A DNA stretch of 64,000 nucleotides, from positions 1,557,001 to 1,621,000 of the forward strand of contig JAINUG010000208.1 in NCBI GenBank assembly GCA_029706075.1. The letters run 5' to 3'. This document shows positions 11,932-23,082 of this stretch, in pieces (position 1 is the first letter of the stretch; each line of letters opens with the position of its first letter). The translations under genes were made by a program, and so were the position numbers. The notes under the pieces are model-generated. The model was not told where the DNA came from. It did not search any database and saw nothing but the letters and a program-made list of their open reading frames with translations. The DNA comes from Aldrovandia affinis (lineage: Eukaryota > Chordata > Actinopteri > Notacanthiformes > Halosauridae).

Positions 11932-12053
11932 GTGTTGTACCAGTTGAAGAGCAGCCAGTTGACTCCCTCCAGCTGGTATTCCCTGAGTTCGTTGTCATTC
12001 TTATATTCCCTGGAACTCCTTGATTTCTGCCAATCATCTGCAGGAGGTCGCTC
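11932..12053 (-). CDS. chd7: chd7 exon (10th coding): Q-motif region of the ATPase
   Basis: A 122-bp exon, about residues 839-879. It encodes [20 protein letters not shown] and then [19 protein letters not shown], the segment leading into the SNF2 ATPase. It starts in phase 0 after AAACAG and ends in phase 2 at AC|GTATGT. Length and phase match human as recalled. Confidence 0.96.
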
Positions 12054-12112
12054 CTGTTTGGAGTAGAGACATTTCCTATTAGTGGTGTCTTAGTGGCTAA
12101 AAACAAAGATTC

Positions 12113-12350
12113 CCCTCTCTGTAAAACAGCAGGACATTGAATGAGACCCTTTAACCATTCTGTAAAACAGCAGGGTTTTGAACGAGACCCTTTCACCTCT
12201 CTGTAAAACGGAAGGACATTGAACAGGACCCTTTCGCCTGCATGTAAAACAGCAGGGGGTTGAATGCAACCCTTTAACTCTCTGTGAAACAGCAGCGTTG
12301 AACGAGACCCTCTCTGTAAAACAGCAGGGTGTTGAACGAGACCCCACTGG
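12113..12350. repeat. degenerate minisatellite filling a small chd7 intron
   Basis: About six imperfect ~40-48-bp units of the form CTCTCTGTAAAACAGCAGGA followed by TTGAACGAGACCCTTT. They occupy about 240 of the 322 bp between the exons at 11,932-12,053 and 12,376-12,513. Confidence 0.9.
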
Positions 12351-12375
12351 GCTCTGATCTTCGTTCGGGTCATAC

Positions 12376-12513
12376 CATGCGCTCCAGGTCGGGCTCCCGC
12401 AACGCGAGGTGCTGGAACTCCTGGATCTTGCCCTGGTCCACGTCAGCCTTCAGCTCCCAGGTGCTGTCCTCGTAGGGCAGGGAGCACCACTTCACAAGGT
12501 AATGACTGACAGG
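12376..12513 (-). CDS. chd7: chd7 exon (9th coding): chromodomain 2
   Basis: A 138-bp exon (46 codons, about residues 793-838). It encodes [20 protein letters not shown], with the aromatic residues typical of a chromodomain, then a helix ([11 protein letters not shown]...). The acceptor is CTGCAG and the donor ATG|GTATGA. The second half ([20 protein letters not shown]) differs from human more than the first. Both ends are phase 0. Confidence 0.95.
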
Positions 12514-12700
12514 CTGCAGGGGAACAAACACAGTTATTATGCAGGAAAGGCAAGTCCTTAATCCTGTAGTCATCCATTACAAACACAGCTTCAGTTAAAA
12601 GACCTGCCACTACAATAAATTGCTTTAGCTCTGTGACTATAGCCCCCCCCCCACAGACACACAAAAAAACACAAACAAAAAATGCAGTTGTGTGAGTCAC

Positions 12701-12784
12701 CTCGCCGTTTTCATCAGTGCTCTCAGAAACATCCAGTATCCGATCAACTTCCACATAGTCTGGGTTGAACGGCTCATCGTCCAT
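12701..12784 (-). CDS. chd7: chd7 exon (8th coding): start of chromodomain 2
   Basis: An 84-bp exon (28 codons, about residues 765-792). It encodes MDDEPFNPDYVEVDRILDVS and then ESTDENGE. FNPDYVEVDRI matches human CHD7. The acceptor is TCCCAG and the donor GTGACT. Both ends are phase 0 and the length equals human as recalled. Confidence 0.95.
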
Positions 12785-13998
12785 CTGGGAAAGCAGAGGG
12801 GAAGAGTGCACATTCTGTGACAACAGGTGGAGGGTTTAAGACGGCAATACCCAAATTACATTCATTTAAGCTGCTTTCATTCGGCGGGGCCGGTCCTCCG
12901 GGCTGCTGACCTGGGCTCCTTCATTACGGTGCCAAAAGAAACGCTAAAATCCCTGTTGAACGGCGAATGGCTGTTGCAGTATTCTTAAACGAGGCATGGC
13001 ATCGTTAGCACTCCATCGTAAAGCAGAAAAAGAGGTCGTTTCTATACGCATTGCTTTTTGGACGCTTGGAATTCCTCTACGTGCGCTGTGGTGTGAAATG
13101 TGCACAGATCGCCTCTGATTCTAAACGATACTGCGCAATGGGCTGCTCATTTACCCAGGCGACACAAATCAGTGTTTCAATTGTGCACGGTGGAACACAA
13201 AGTTAACAAATTATTACACCGGCAGGGGGGTTGAGGTTTTAAGGTTGAGGGGGTTGAGGTTTTAAGACCCCCGTTGTTGACAGAGTGACTGTGTGCTGTC
13301 CATCACAGGTTTAAACTCTTCGATCTCCACAGAACGCACCACAATTGCTTAGAACGAAAATGAACCGATGACAGGTGACCACTCTGATTCATGAAGCCTC
13401 AAACACCCATCCCTACTTTCCTCTGCCATGCGCACGAACAAAGGAACTAACTGCTCTGTTTATATGGCTCCCCTTCATTCCTTTCAAGGATTTAGAAGTA
13501 CTTTACAGTGTGGAGGAGGGGGTAAGGTGGGGCTGTATAGCAGGGTATGGACCAGTGTTTCCCAACCCTCTCCTCATAACTGTGGCAGCCATGGCGCCTG
13601 CCTGTAACGCACTATGTTCGGTGATAATAATAATAATAATAATAATATGTTTATTTATAGAGCACCTTTCCAGCTACGAGCACAAGGTGCTTGACAAAGG
13701 ACAATAAAAGACAATAAAAGCAAAACATGACCACGGATACTAAGTATGCGAATATAAAAAGTAAAACGCATAACAAAACACTAAGTATGCAAATATAAAA
13801 AGCCCATCTACATTAGAGGGAGGAGCCCTTCCCCCCCGTCAAGGTATAACATGACAAATCAGGAGGGGGGTACTTACTGTGTGCTCTAACAGCCAGCCAA
13901 TAAAAAGTACTTCAGAAATCCTGAAGCGGAAATGGAAAGCAATCACTCTTTTTATAATGAATATAACCAATGTAATCAGACGGTAAGCTGGTGCTCAC
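12785..13998. repeat. chd7 intron with a dispersed repeat and (TAA)n
   Basis: About 13,600-13,955 is the second copy of the repeat at 8405-8620, with (TAATAA)n at 13,624-13,647 and GTTTATTTATAGAGCACCTT inserted. 13,220-13,262 holds a doubled GGTTGAGGTTTTAAG. The rest shows nothing. Confidence 0.6.
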
Positions 13999-14113
13999 CT
14001 CTCTGAGGAAGCCGTTGAACTGCTGCTTTGCCTTGAACCTCTTGAGCTTCTGATGGATTCTCTTGTCCTTTTCCAGCTCTTCCACGTCTGCCCAGCGACA
14101 GTGCAGGTAGGAG
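13999..14113 (-). CDS. chd7: chd7 exon (7th coding): chromodomain 1
   Basis: A 115-bp exon, about residues 726-764. It encodes [20 protein letters not shown], then KLKRFKAKQ and FNGFLRE. The YLHCRW aromatic cage region and the basic helix are typical of the first CHD chromodomain. It starts in phase 2 after ATGCAG and ends in phase 0 at GTGAGC. The length equals human as recalled. Confidence 0.96.
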
Positions 14114-14877
14114 CTGCATGGACAAGATTTCAGAGTGTAAACCCCAGCGCTCCAGGCATGGTTAGCCCTCTAACAACTGATCGAGGATCAGCACACCCAA
14201 AAACTATCATCACTAGTCAAATCTTTGCAATTACATACGTTGCAATTATACATCTATGAATCAAAATACTTTGACATGTTTCTAAAAACACATTTCACAT
14301 ACTTTCATGAAACAATACTCATACTCAAGTACCTATCAATTACATTTCAAAGGCTTAAAAACTTGTTGAAAATAAATTTAAAATCAAGTAATATTCTTTC
14401 ACATTTTCATTTCATAATGTAACCATGGCAATCGCTACGTTTCTCAGATGGTTTTTGAAACCCTGAGTTTTTGTAACAAGTGTGTATTTATCACTCCACA
14501 TAAAGGAGTAAAATATTCCAAAGTATATATTTTTTTGCCCACAACCCCCTCCACTCCGGAGTTCAACTTTAATATAATTTAATTAATACCTACTTTTATG
14601 TATGTGACCCCCTTCCAGTGTATTTCCAAATGCATGACTGAAATCATGTACTTTATAACTGACAAACAATGTCACATACACAGATTTTTTATTTTAAATG
14701 TACTCTGCAGTGCATTAAAATACTTCATAATTTATTTTTCAGATACAGCCTTGAATTTAAATAAACTTTGTTACAACAAACAAAATTATTTTGACTCATT
14801 CTTCCTTTCATCTGCAATAAGAAAAATCACCATACACAACGGAAACATAAGAGTGCAAGCGTGTGGGGAAAACTCAC
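14114..14877. other. chd7 intron, AT-rich, no gene seen
   Basis: Strongly AT-rich intron, with no repeat family or coding pattern I can recognise. Confidence 0.5.
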
Positions 14878-14933
14878 AGGTTTTTGAATTTGACATAAAA
14901 TTCCTCCACTTCCACTTCTTCCCCGGACACCGT
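14878..14933 (-). CDS. chd7: chd7 exon (6th coding): chromodomain 1 first strand
   Basis: A 56-bp micro-exon, too short to stand out as an open frame alone. It encodes TVSGEEVEVEEFYVKFKN plus two bases. The EEFYVKFKN core is the first strand of chromodomain 1 (human EEFYVKYKN). The acceptor is TTTCAG and the donor GTGAGT, ending in phase 2. The length equals human as recalled. Confidence 0.95.
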
Positions 14934-15126
14934 CTGAAAGGAAAGGCATAGGTACAGCTCTGTAGCCATGTCCGTCTGTGTGTGTGTGTGTGCATGTGTG
15001 TGAGAGAAACATGCCTCAGTCCAGGAGAGGCCCTTTTCCTGTGTGTCTGTGTGAATTGCTTGACAAGGTCACGACGAAGACCGATCAGTTGAAACATTTG
15101 TCACTGCTCACGGGTAAAATTAAATA

Positions 15127-15421
15127 CAGATAACTGCCAAAGTAAAGGAAACGCCAACAAAAAGTACAATGGCCTGGCCACCACAAGCTGCCAGAACAGC
15201 TTCAATGCGCCTTGGCATAGATTCTACAAGTGTCTGGAAATACTGGAGGGACACAACTCCATTCTTCCACTAGAAATTCAATAATTTGGTTTTGGTGTAA
15301 TTATTGGCGTTGCCCTCGAAGGGTTTGAGTTGGACTTAAAATATGCCAGGAAAATGCACCCCCACACCATAACAGAGGTGGCAGAACCCTTAAGTATTTC
15401 CTCTATTTTGGCAGTTACCTG
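15127..15421 (-). mobile_element. Tc1-like non-autonomous element with TA target duplication
   Basis: Ends are CAGATAACTGCCAAAGTAAA and, inverted, ...TTTTGGCAGTTACCTG, each flanked by TA (15,125-15,126 and 15,422-15,423). On the minus strand the interior keeps a piece of a Tc1-like transposase 3' region (ATGCCAAGGCGCATTGAAGC at about 15,220-15,201). It is an internally deleted 295-bp derivative of the family seen at 3303 and 21,266. Confidence 0.8.
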
Positions 15422-16263
15422 TATATCACTTCATGGATGTTCGTATGCCTCTGAAAACCATGACTGTGTGAAGAGTCCCCCGGGTGTGTGCATTTGACAG
15501 AGCAGTGTCTGTGAATCTGTGGGAGAGACCGGCTTCTGTGACGAGGGCCCTTTGTAACAGCCACTTAACCCCATCACTGCTTCCCTTAGGGATAGGCCTC
15601 CCAAAGACCTTGCTCTGACAGCCTTATCAGACCGAATGTCTCTCCCTCTCGCTCGCTCGCTCGCTCTCCATTCCTCTCGCTCGCTCGCTCTCCCCCTCTC
15701 CCTCTCCCTCTCTGTGTGGACTCTGTCATGAATCATTTCCACTCCTCGACCGCACGCCGCTCCATTCACTACACCCCGCCACGCTGCACTGTGCCGCGCC
15801 GGGCTGGCCCCCTGCCAATCCCTGGCGGTCAGCCAGCGCCTGCAGCTGGGCTCCTGAAAGCCGCATGCATCATTATTCTTGGCCGCCATCTCAAAGGCTC
15901 TCTCTGGAGGACTTTCCAGCCATCACTTTGTGTCTCGGAGGGTGGAAACTAAACAAGACTACAGGCAGACACTGGACCCATCATAAAATACAAATGATGA
16001 TGAACATTATAGAAAAAAGTAGTGCTTTTCATACAAGTCAAAGACCTTTTGTGAATTGTACAATAAGTACACTTGTTGCAAGCTAAAAAGTAAAGAGCAA
16101 TTTAAAATGTATGTTGAGTACACATGAGCTCAAGAGGTGCTGCCAACCCCCCGCCCCTCACTTCTGCAGGCCTCTGATGTGATAAGAAGGCTCACTCCAT
16201 CACCGCCCACCCTGCCAGACGGCCTTGGTTAGACCTGAGATTATAAACCCGTGTCTGTCTCAC
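15422..16263. other. chd7 intron, no gene seen
   Basis: It contains a CT/CGCT-rich low-complexity patch at 15,640-15,716 (TCTCGCTCGCTCGCTCGCTC) and otherwise ordinary intron sequence. Confidence 0.5.
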
Positions 16264-16326
16264 CTCTTTCTTCCCCAGCCGGACGGCCATGATCTTCTCC
16301 ACAACAGGGCCGTCAACTTCAGCAGC
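16264..16326 (-). CDS. chd7: chd7 exon (5th coding): short linker exon
   Basis: A 63-bp exon (21 codons, about residues 687-707): AAEVDGPVVEKIMAVRLGKK plus E, matching human ESVDAEGPVVEKIM. Both ends are phase 0. The donor is GTGAGA. The acceptor reads CCCCCCCTCAAAAAAG|GCT, with six A between the C-rich tract and the AG, which looks weak. The exon is one codon shorter than human as recalled. Confidence 0.9.
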
Positions 16327-16439
16327 CTTTTTTGAGGGGGGGGGAGAGAGAGAGAGAGACTTGACTTTTAAAAAGCAGCTTATTAAACAGATATGACAAA
16401 TGAACATTTACATAATTGACAGTTCAAAGAATCACAACA

Positions 16440-16492
16440 GACAGGCGCAGGCACAGGCGCAGGCACAGGCGCAGGCACAGGCGCAGGCGCAG
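16440..16492. repeat. 12-bp tandem repeat, GCAGGC-rich
   Basis: Four to five units of CAGGCGCAGGCA, 36 bp downstream of the donor of the next exon on the minus strand. Confidence 0.9.
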
Positions 16493-16527
16493 TCTCCCCC
16501 AGCAGTAGAGGGAGAGCGCAGATTTAC

Positions 16528-16650
16528 CTGCTGCTCAGACTGAGACATCCGCCTGCTGCCCTCCCTCCGTTCACCCTCCTCATCTGAGATCCGGAACTCC
16601 AGTTCCTCCGTGTAGCGCTTCCGCTTGACCTGCCGGTTCGAGCGCCGCTT
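16528..16650 (-). CDS. chd7: chd7 exon (4th coding): basic linker before chromodomains
   Basis: A 123-bp exon (41 codons, about residues 646-686): [20 protein letters not shown], then [20 protein letters not shown] and Q. The [15 protein letters not shown] core is conserved in CHD7, and the dibasic runs suggest a nuclear localisation signal. The acceptor is TTGCAG and the donor GTAAAT. It is shorter than the human exon (138 bp as recalled). Confidence 0.94.
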
Positions 16651-17048
16651 CTGCAAGAGCAGGACGGGGTTACACAGGAAAGTATGCACTTCCAGGACAT
16701 GGTTACACAGGAAAGTGTGCACTTCCTGGACAGCGTGAAACAGGAAAGTTTCTTACACTTGCAGGCCAGGGTTTTATTAAATGCACAAGAAAACTAACCA
16801 AAACCAAAATTCCAGAGATTCAGACACCAAATCATGACATTCAGGCTTCCAGTGTGAAATTAGCTGAGTGGACAGAAGTAAAACTGGCAGCAATTTCAAA
16901 CTAGTCTGACTGTGTAAGAGGCTGCATGCTCTAGGACAAGTCCAGCACTGTTGTAAGAGCCCTGGTGTTGCCTGGCCAGCACAGAGCCCTGTGGAGCCCC
17001 AGCGAGTTAGTCCAGTAAAGTGACCCAGGGCAAATTGACCCTCTTTAC

Positions 17049-17178
17049 CTGCGTGCCCGTGTCGTCCTCTTCATCCTCGGGAGATGCAGGAGGAATCTTT
17101 TCTTCCACGTCTGAATGATCAGAGTCATCGCTTTTGCGTTTGACTTCAGCATCTGTCTCTGTGTTCGCCTTCTTAGCA
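17049..17178 (-). CDS. chd7: chd7 exon (3rd coding): acidic linker
   Basis: A 130-bp exon, about residues 602-645. It starts with the last base of a Ser codon, then AKKANTETDAEVKRKSDDSD and IPPASPEDEEDDTGTQ. The pattern (KK..., S/D-rich, PPxSPxxEED) matches human CHD7. The acceptor is CCGCAG and the donor GTAAAG. It starts in phase 2 and ends in phase 0. Confidence 0.93.
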
Positions 17179-17413
17179 CTGCGGAGAGAGGCGAAGTGCA
17201 CTGTGTGTGAATGGTCAGCTCACACCGAGAATCACAGCGACAACAAACATTTATATGTAGCCTAGCCTTTATAACCATGAGTCTATGACCAATACCAATC
17301 ATGATCTGCAGTACTGTTTGCAGGTTATATAAAAAAGCATGCAGAGATCAAATATATCGGTGATTGGTTATATATTTAATAACAGTCACTTTTCTTCAGT
17401 ATGAAAGGCTATG

Positions 17414-18562
17414 CAGGGGCCAAGATTAGGGTAAAAGTCAGACTTGTCAAAGGGCAAGTATCTTAGAAAAGAAACTTGTCCTTCCTAAAACTTACTTGTC
17501 CTTGGTCTATTCACCTTCCAATTTTCCTGGAAAGTGCAATCTCTGCTCTCTGAATCATATTTTTGCTGAGTTTTTAGCTGATCTTCTTTGGTTTTTGCCT
17601 TTTTAGTGGGGGGTGGGACTTTCACCTTCAATAAATCTCCACATCTTTGAAAATGCGATCACTACGTCGTATGCAGCCCAAAGATAGACACAACGGTTAA
17701 CGTTATTTATTTTCTACACGGATATTTATGGTTGACTTGTGCAGCGTGTGCTCATGGGACTGTGTAGCAGTGAAGCTCTGACGGGAGCCCGTAGGTGGCG
17801 TTAGCGACTAGTGCTCTGACTGTACAGTATATCATAACGTACACTCCAGTCGGGACTCGAACGAGAGATTTTTCCATTCCTAACTGGAGTGTGGTATGGC
17901 AGCTAACATATTAGCTAGCTAATAATTCATAGATTTAGCCGAGCAGGGATGTGGGAATGATTTGTGCGTGGACTGTAGGACGGAGATAAGAAATCACTGC
18001 AGGAAAATCACAGCAATTCTTCAGCCTGACCGGAGGGCTCACTGAACTGAATATAGACAGTAACTAGCTAGCTGGTGTTCATGGATATTGCTTGCTAATT
18101 CAAGGCTTGGTAAGTGATAAATGCATGATCACTTACTATGCCTTGTATTAGCAAGCAACTAGCAACAACAGATATCAATATCCAATGTCCGTGAACGCTA
18201 ACGTTAGCTAGCTAACTATCTAGCTGGTTCCCGCTGTTGCCTATGTGCCGCGATCCGCAAACTTTCTTGACTGCTGCAGTCTGGCATAGCAACAACAACA
18301 AACGCGGTGAGCACAGACTGCATGCGAGTGACAATGTGCCGCTTTTCCCATTTGGAACTTCGGAAATATTTTTGAATATCCGTGCATAACGTGTTTGTTA
18401 CAATGTGAGTGTAAAACAGAAATAGTTCCAGTGAGCTAATAACAAAAAATACAAAAATACAAAATTCAGTTGTCAGCAGGATGATCACTTGGAAATCGAA
18501 GGTCGTCCTTCTTAATTTTTAATCGTCTGAGACGATAGGACAACTGCTAATCTGGGCCCCTG
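17414..18562. mobile_element. hAT-like DNA element with CAGGGGCC terminal repeats
   Basis: The left end is CAGGGGCCAAGATTAG. The right end, read inverted from 18,562, is CAGGGGCCCAGATTAG, a 15 of 16 match. CTATG flanks both sides (17,409-17,413 and 18,563-18,567), a possible short target duplication. No transposase is recognisable inside. It lies in the 5.4-kb chd7 intron 17,179-22,608. Confidence 0.6.
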
Positions 18563-19280
18563 CTATGTAATAACATAATATCATCTTTTTTTTTCCAATT
18601 GGCAATGAGCGCCTGTGAGAATGTCTCTGGTGGGGAAAGATGTCACTTTTTTGAAGTGATCATTTTTACATCTTAATTAAATACATTTGTAGTCGCTATG
18701 GGCAACTAGGAACTTTACTAGTAACATATAAACAGTATATATATATATAAATAATCTCTTTTTGTTCCAGACCAATATAAATAGCCAAAATCAATATCTG
18801 GTGAAGTTGTTGTGAAGAAGAGATGTGGCTTTCCCATGGTCATGAGGGAATGTATCTGCCAAATGAATGAAAAACAGGACCTCCACAGAAAAAGGCAAGC
18901 ATGTGGGTTTATCTAACATTTTGCCAGTAGAAGAGGTATTGCGGACATGTACTGTGTGCATTACACACACAGATCTAAGTACTGAAGGACCTAGATAACA
19001 CTGAAAGCCATAGCTATTTCAGTAACATCTCAATCAGAAACAGGGAACACACAGAAAGTTTAAAACAAGCCTGCAGCTATCTGGACTCTTAACCTTTGTT
19101 TCTAGACAGTCATTTGTGTGCTGTCAGGCTAAACACAGGAGTGCAATCTAAAATGAAACAGAGAGGGGGAGAGAACAAGAGATGCAGAGAGTGAAATACA
19201 AAGACAGGAAAAGGGGGGTGGAGATGCAGACACAGGAAAATAGCGAGAGCAATACAGGACACGAGAGAAACACAGGGGGA

Positions 19281-19281
<1 letters not shown>

Positions 19282-19320
<39 letters not shown>

Positions 19321-19352
19321 CACAGAGAGAGAGAGACACACAGAGAGAGAGA
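19282..19352. repeat. (GA)n microsatellite with ACAC interruptions
   Basis: A GA repeat run with GACAGACACACAGAG interruptions in a chd7 intron. Confidence 0.9.
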
Positions 19353-19440
19353 AAGGCATTAGAGACAGAGCAAAGCACAGCACAGGCCCAGCCTGTACAC
19401 CCTCTCCTCTAAGTAAGTCGACACCACCACACAGCTGGAA

Positions 19441-19610
<170 letters not shown>

Positions 19611-19789
19611 CCATCTCCTATTTCCGCTCTCTGCCACAGATCACACGGTGCTGGAGACCCACCCCCTCCCTTTCATCTGCACGCCAACAGCAATCACATC
19701 GCCCCGGTAACCAGCGGTCACATGACCAGCACCTGCTCCTCTGGCTGGCTGCCACTGACTAAAGCCATCTGCCTCAGTCACCTCTCAGG

Positions 19790-19990
19790 CACTGTTGTGC
19801 ACCTGCACCACTGCTGGCTACCAGGCGCTGCGCCAGCCAATCACTCTGAACTAGGCCCTTGTGCCAGCCAATTACCCTCCACCTGACCCCGTGCCAGGGA
19901 ACTGCCCTCCACCAGGTCCTACGCCAGCCAATTAATTTCCACCTGGCTCTGCACCAGCCAATGACCTTCAACTCGGCTTTGCTCCAATCA
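19790..19990. repeat. degenerate ~35-bp tandem repeat with repeated GCCAGCCAAT
   Basis: About five diverged units of the form CTCCACCTGGCCCTGCGCCA followed by GCCAAT(C/T). The GCCAGCCAAT core is near 19,832, 19,863, 19,924 and 19,953. It lies within the long chd7 intron. Confidence 0.7.
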
Positions 19991-21264
19991 AGGCCCAACA
20001 GCCTCCACCCACCCTTATAAAAATAAACTGCCATAAAAATAGCCCAGTATACAAAGGAAGTAAGGGAGTGCCTGGGTTTGTGGAGGTGATAAGGCCATCT
20101 TCTGATGGCTGACCTCCATAAAACACAAACTGCTGCTTCAAATGAGTGCAAATGTGTGGGTAAGGTCCAGGTGCCGTTTGAAGGCAGAAGTACAGAAGCC
20201 CAGTTCATAAAGAAGAGGGAGGTCAAACACCACAGACAGGGGAAGGGAGCTCAAGAGCGTCCTGAATGTTGCACTCCACTGTGCGTACCGCAAACAGAAC
20301 TCACCTGGTACCAGGTTGGTACCAGTTGGGCTATTGATAGCTAACTGTGCAAACACAAAAACATTAGGGTCCCCCTTCTCTTCAAATCAAGAGCAGTCAC
20401 GACGTAAGGTGCGCCGAGCTAAACTGCACCACAGCCGAATGGATGCAAGCTCCCTCGCAGTGCTCACCCACCCCGTTTCCCCCATCGTGGCCTTCCCCCT
20501 GTAATGGAAACCATAAAGGTCAATACACAATTTCTTGGTTGTTCCACACAACAAACTCAGCAGCCGGGTACTGAAACTACTGATGTTTGCGCACACCCAT
20601 TTCTGCTGTCCTGGTCCTCAGAAGGCCATTCCCTGGAAACCAGAGTTTCGTTTAATTTCCTTTTGACGAATACAAGCGACCCGTCACTGCACCTTCACTA
20701 AACCCTCTGAACTGCAGGCTTTCACTCACTGGCTCAATCTGAACAGATCCGTTTGTATTTGGTTTGAATACATTTCAGGGAAAGATCCATATGGAAAATA
20801 AATATTAAAATCCTTGAACTGATCAACATCCTCATGTTGGATGCAGCAGGCTTATGTGACCTTCTCACTGCTGCATGCTCTACAGACCTGGTTGGATCTC
20901 TGTCATGTCAGTTGTCGATTTCTATGCGGCGGTACCAGAGTAGGATTAGGAGCAGGAAATGTGGAGCGCGCAACACAATTCCGCAATCATGGCCATCAAT
21001 GAATCCATGTTTGTGTCAGAGGCCGTTTTTTTCTTCTTCATGAAAACGTAATTGTCACATGGCCGCTGAAGAGCGTTCGGATCGAATCGATCCCTCATCA
21101 CAGAAAAAAACTGTGAAGAAACAATCAGGCAAAAATGAACTGCCCAAAAAATCTATTTGCCAAATGTAACTACAGGTTAAACATTAATTCACAAATGCTA
21201 AAATAAGCAAACTACAACCAACAATGCCACAAAATGAGAAATTATATGTATATATATAAATATG
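19991..21264. other. chd7 intron, no gene seen
   Basis: Ordinary unique-looking intron sequence. There are many stops in all frames and no conserved protein pattern. Confidence 0.4.
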
Positions 21265-21640
21265 TGCAACTGTCAGAATAAAGGAAATGCATGGGTAAAT
21301 GCTGGCAGCTCTTATGGTGTGAGGTGCATTTTCCTGGCACAGTTTAGGTCCACTCAACCCCTTAGAGGGCAAGGTATACAGCAATAAATATAAAGCCATT
21401 CTGAGACCTTCATCATATAGTGAGGCATTTCTATCCAGATGGGAGTGGTCTCTTCCAGGATGACAATTCCCCCATCCACAGGCCACAAGTGGTCAATGAA
21501 TGTTTTGATGAGCATGAATGAACCTCAACCCAATAGAACACATTCTGGAGTGGCACCTGAGACAGCGTTTTCCATCACCATCAACAAAACACAAAATGAC
21601 GGAATCTCTCATGGAAGAATGGTGTTGCAAGTTAACAGCG
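21265..21640 (+). mobile_element. Tc1-like transposon remnant, 3' part
   Basis: It starts with a degenerate terminal repeat (CAACTGTCAGAATAAAGGAA). Further on it carries a decayed catalytic-domain end: CTCAACCCAATAGAACACAT corresponds to the 'LNPIEH' motif typical of Tc1/IS630 transposases. Frames are broken. Confidence 0.65.
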
Positions 21641-22440
21641 CTAACATTAGCCAGCTAACATGAATTACCTCATTTAACAAGCTTGTAAACTAGCTAAGTA
21701 CAGTACATTACTAAGTACATTATCGTCGAGAGCTAACTTTGCCAAAGTTAGATAAGTTACCCAACGAGACATAATGCCAGCTAGCTATCCAAGTTGGTGG
21801 GACTCATATCAACTCCTGAACAAGTTGGGAGTAGTGCTAGCTAGCTAGCTAGCAAGCAAACATTTCTAGTACTTGCCCAAAGTCTATTACATAGGTTGCC
21901 AACGTGTCTGGCTAGTAGTAAACTAAATATCTGGATGGCTAGCTAGCTAACAAATTAACTAACCATTGCTAGATAAAAACATTCGCTATAACATTAACTA
22001 TATACTGTACACTTGCTGAAAAAGGCAGAAGTCATAGAAGCTGGCTAGATAACTAGCAAGATATGTTATTGTTTGTTTGTTTTAAAATAATTAAAACTGA
22101 GCAAACTCCTACACAGACTTTCTGATCAATGGTGTGGACATTCATTTCCGTAACTTGCCATATCTGCAGATGAGCTGCGGTGTCCGTTTTAATTTTGAAT
22201 CCTGATCTTACAAGAGAAGTTGTTCTGCCGGTGAAGTACCGTTGATCTCTGTTTATGCAGCGTGTTTGGGCAAATTAATATGGAACTTGCTTTAGAAGTG
22301 AGAAGGATGTACCATGTGTATACATGATATATACACATGCCTGTCAGCCAATCAGAATAGAGTATACATCAAGCCGTGGTACATGCATGTATGAAAATAT
22401 ATGTATATGTACACACGTACATACACATACACATGCATGT
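21641..22440. other. chd7 intron with GCTAGCTA-rich sequence
   Basis: Dense GCTAGCTAGC/AGCTAACGTT-type words (21,640-22,060), as also near 17.9-18.2, 36.8-37.1 and 46.5-47.5 kb. No gene is seen. Confidence 0.4.
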
Positions 22441-22522
22441 AGGTATGTATGCATGCATGTATGTATGTATGTATGTATGTATGTATGTATGTATGTATGT
22501 ATGTATGTATGTATGTATGTAT
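22441..22522. repeat. (ATGT)n tetranucleotide microsatellite
   Basis: About 80 bp of ATGT/GCATGCAT repeats, ending 87 bp from the donor of the next exon. Confidence 0.95.
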
Positions 22523-22608
22523 ATATACACACGTGTGTGCGTGTGTGTTTTATTTTACTTTTACTTTCCAGGTTGCCTAGCTCCATCTCTTATTGTATCA
22601 CAATGTAC

Positions 22609-22961
22609 CTGGGCTTCTTGAAGTTTGAAGCCGTGGGCATGGTGGGCTTCACCTTCTTCTGCTGCTTCGGCGTTTTGGGAGTTTTGGGTGTTTTGGGCGG
22701 TTTGGGCGTTTTGGGTTCCTTAGCTTTGGTCTTTTTCTTCTTCAGTCCCGAAGCCGGCTCTTCCCCGGGTCCCTCCACAGCATCCGGCCCCCTGCCCTCC
22801 ACCTCCTCAGCTTCTGTCTTCTCTTTCTTCTTCTTCTTCTTCTTCTTCTTGGGCTTGTGGTCCCCCTCTCCTGGGTCAGAGATCAGTGGCCAGGCACTGG
22901 TGCCTGTGGCGGGCCTGAGGTCAGGCGCTGGGGCCTCAGGGGACGGATGCGATGGAGAAGG
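22609..22961 (-). CDS. chd7: chd7 exon (2nd coding): Lys/Pro-rich linker
   Basis: A 353-bp exon, about residues 485-602. It starts PSPSHPSPEAPAPDLRP, then a run of nine Lys before RKTEAEEVEG, then LKKKKTKAKEPKTPKPPKTP and further PKTPK repeats. The poly-Lys and EPK/TPK repeats correspond to the human exon with KKKKKK and PKEPKEPK. The acceptor is CCTCCAG. The donor CAG|GTACAT leaves phase 2, as in human. The composition suggests a disordered nuclear segment. Confidence 0.93.
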
Positions 22962-23082
22962 CTGGAGGAAGGAGGAGAAGAAAACGAAAGTGTAAATATT
23001 TCAGAGGAAACATCAACGGCCAGGAAGGGAGAGTTTAAAATTGCAGTCAGCAGGTTACTGCACGCCTGGTCAAACTGGTGTC

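Noticed and set aside
22324-22995. 223-codon plus-strand frame
   Set aside because: It crosses the ATGT microsatellite and is antisense to the chd7 Lys/Pro-rich exon, whose minus-strand frame has conserved protein sequence and correct splice sites.
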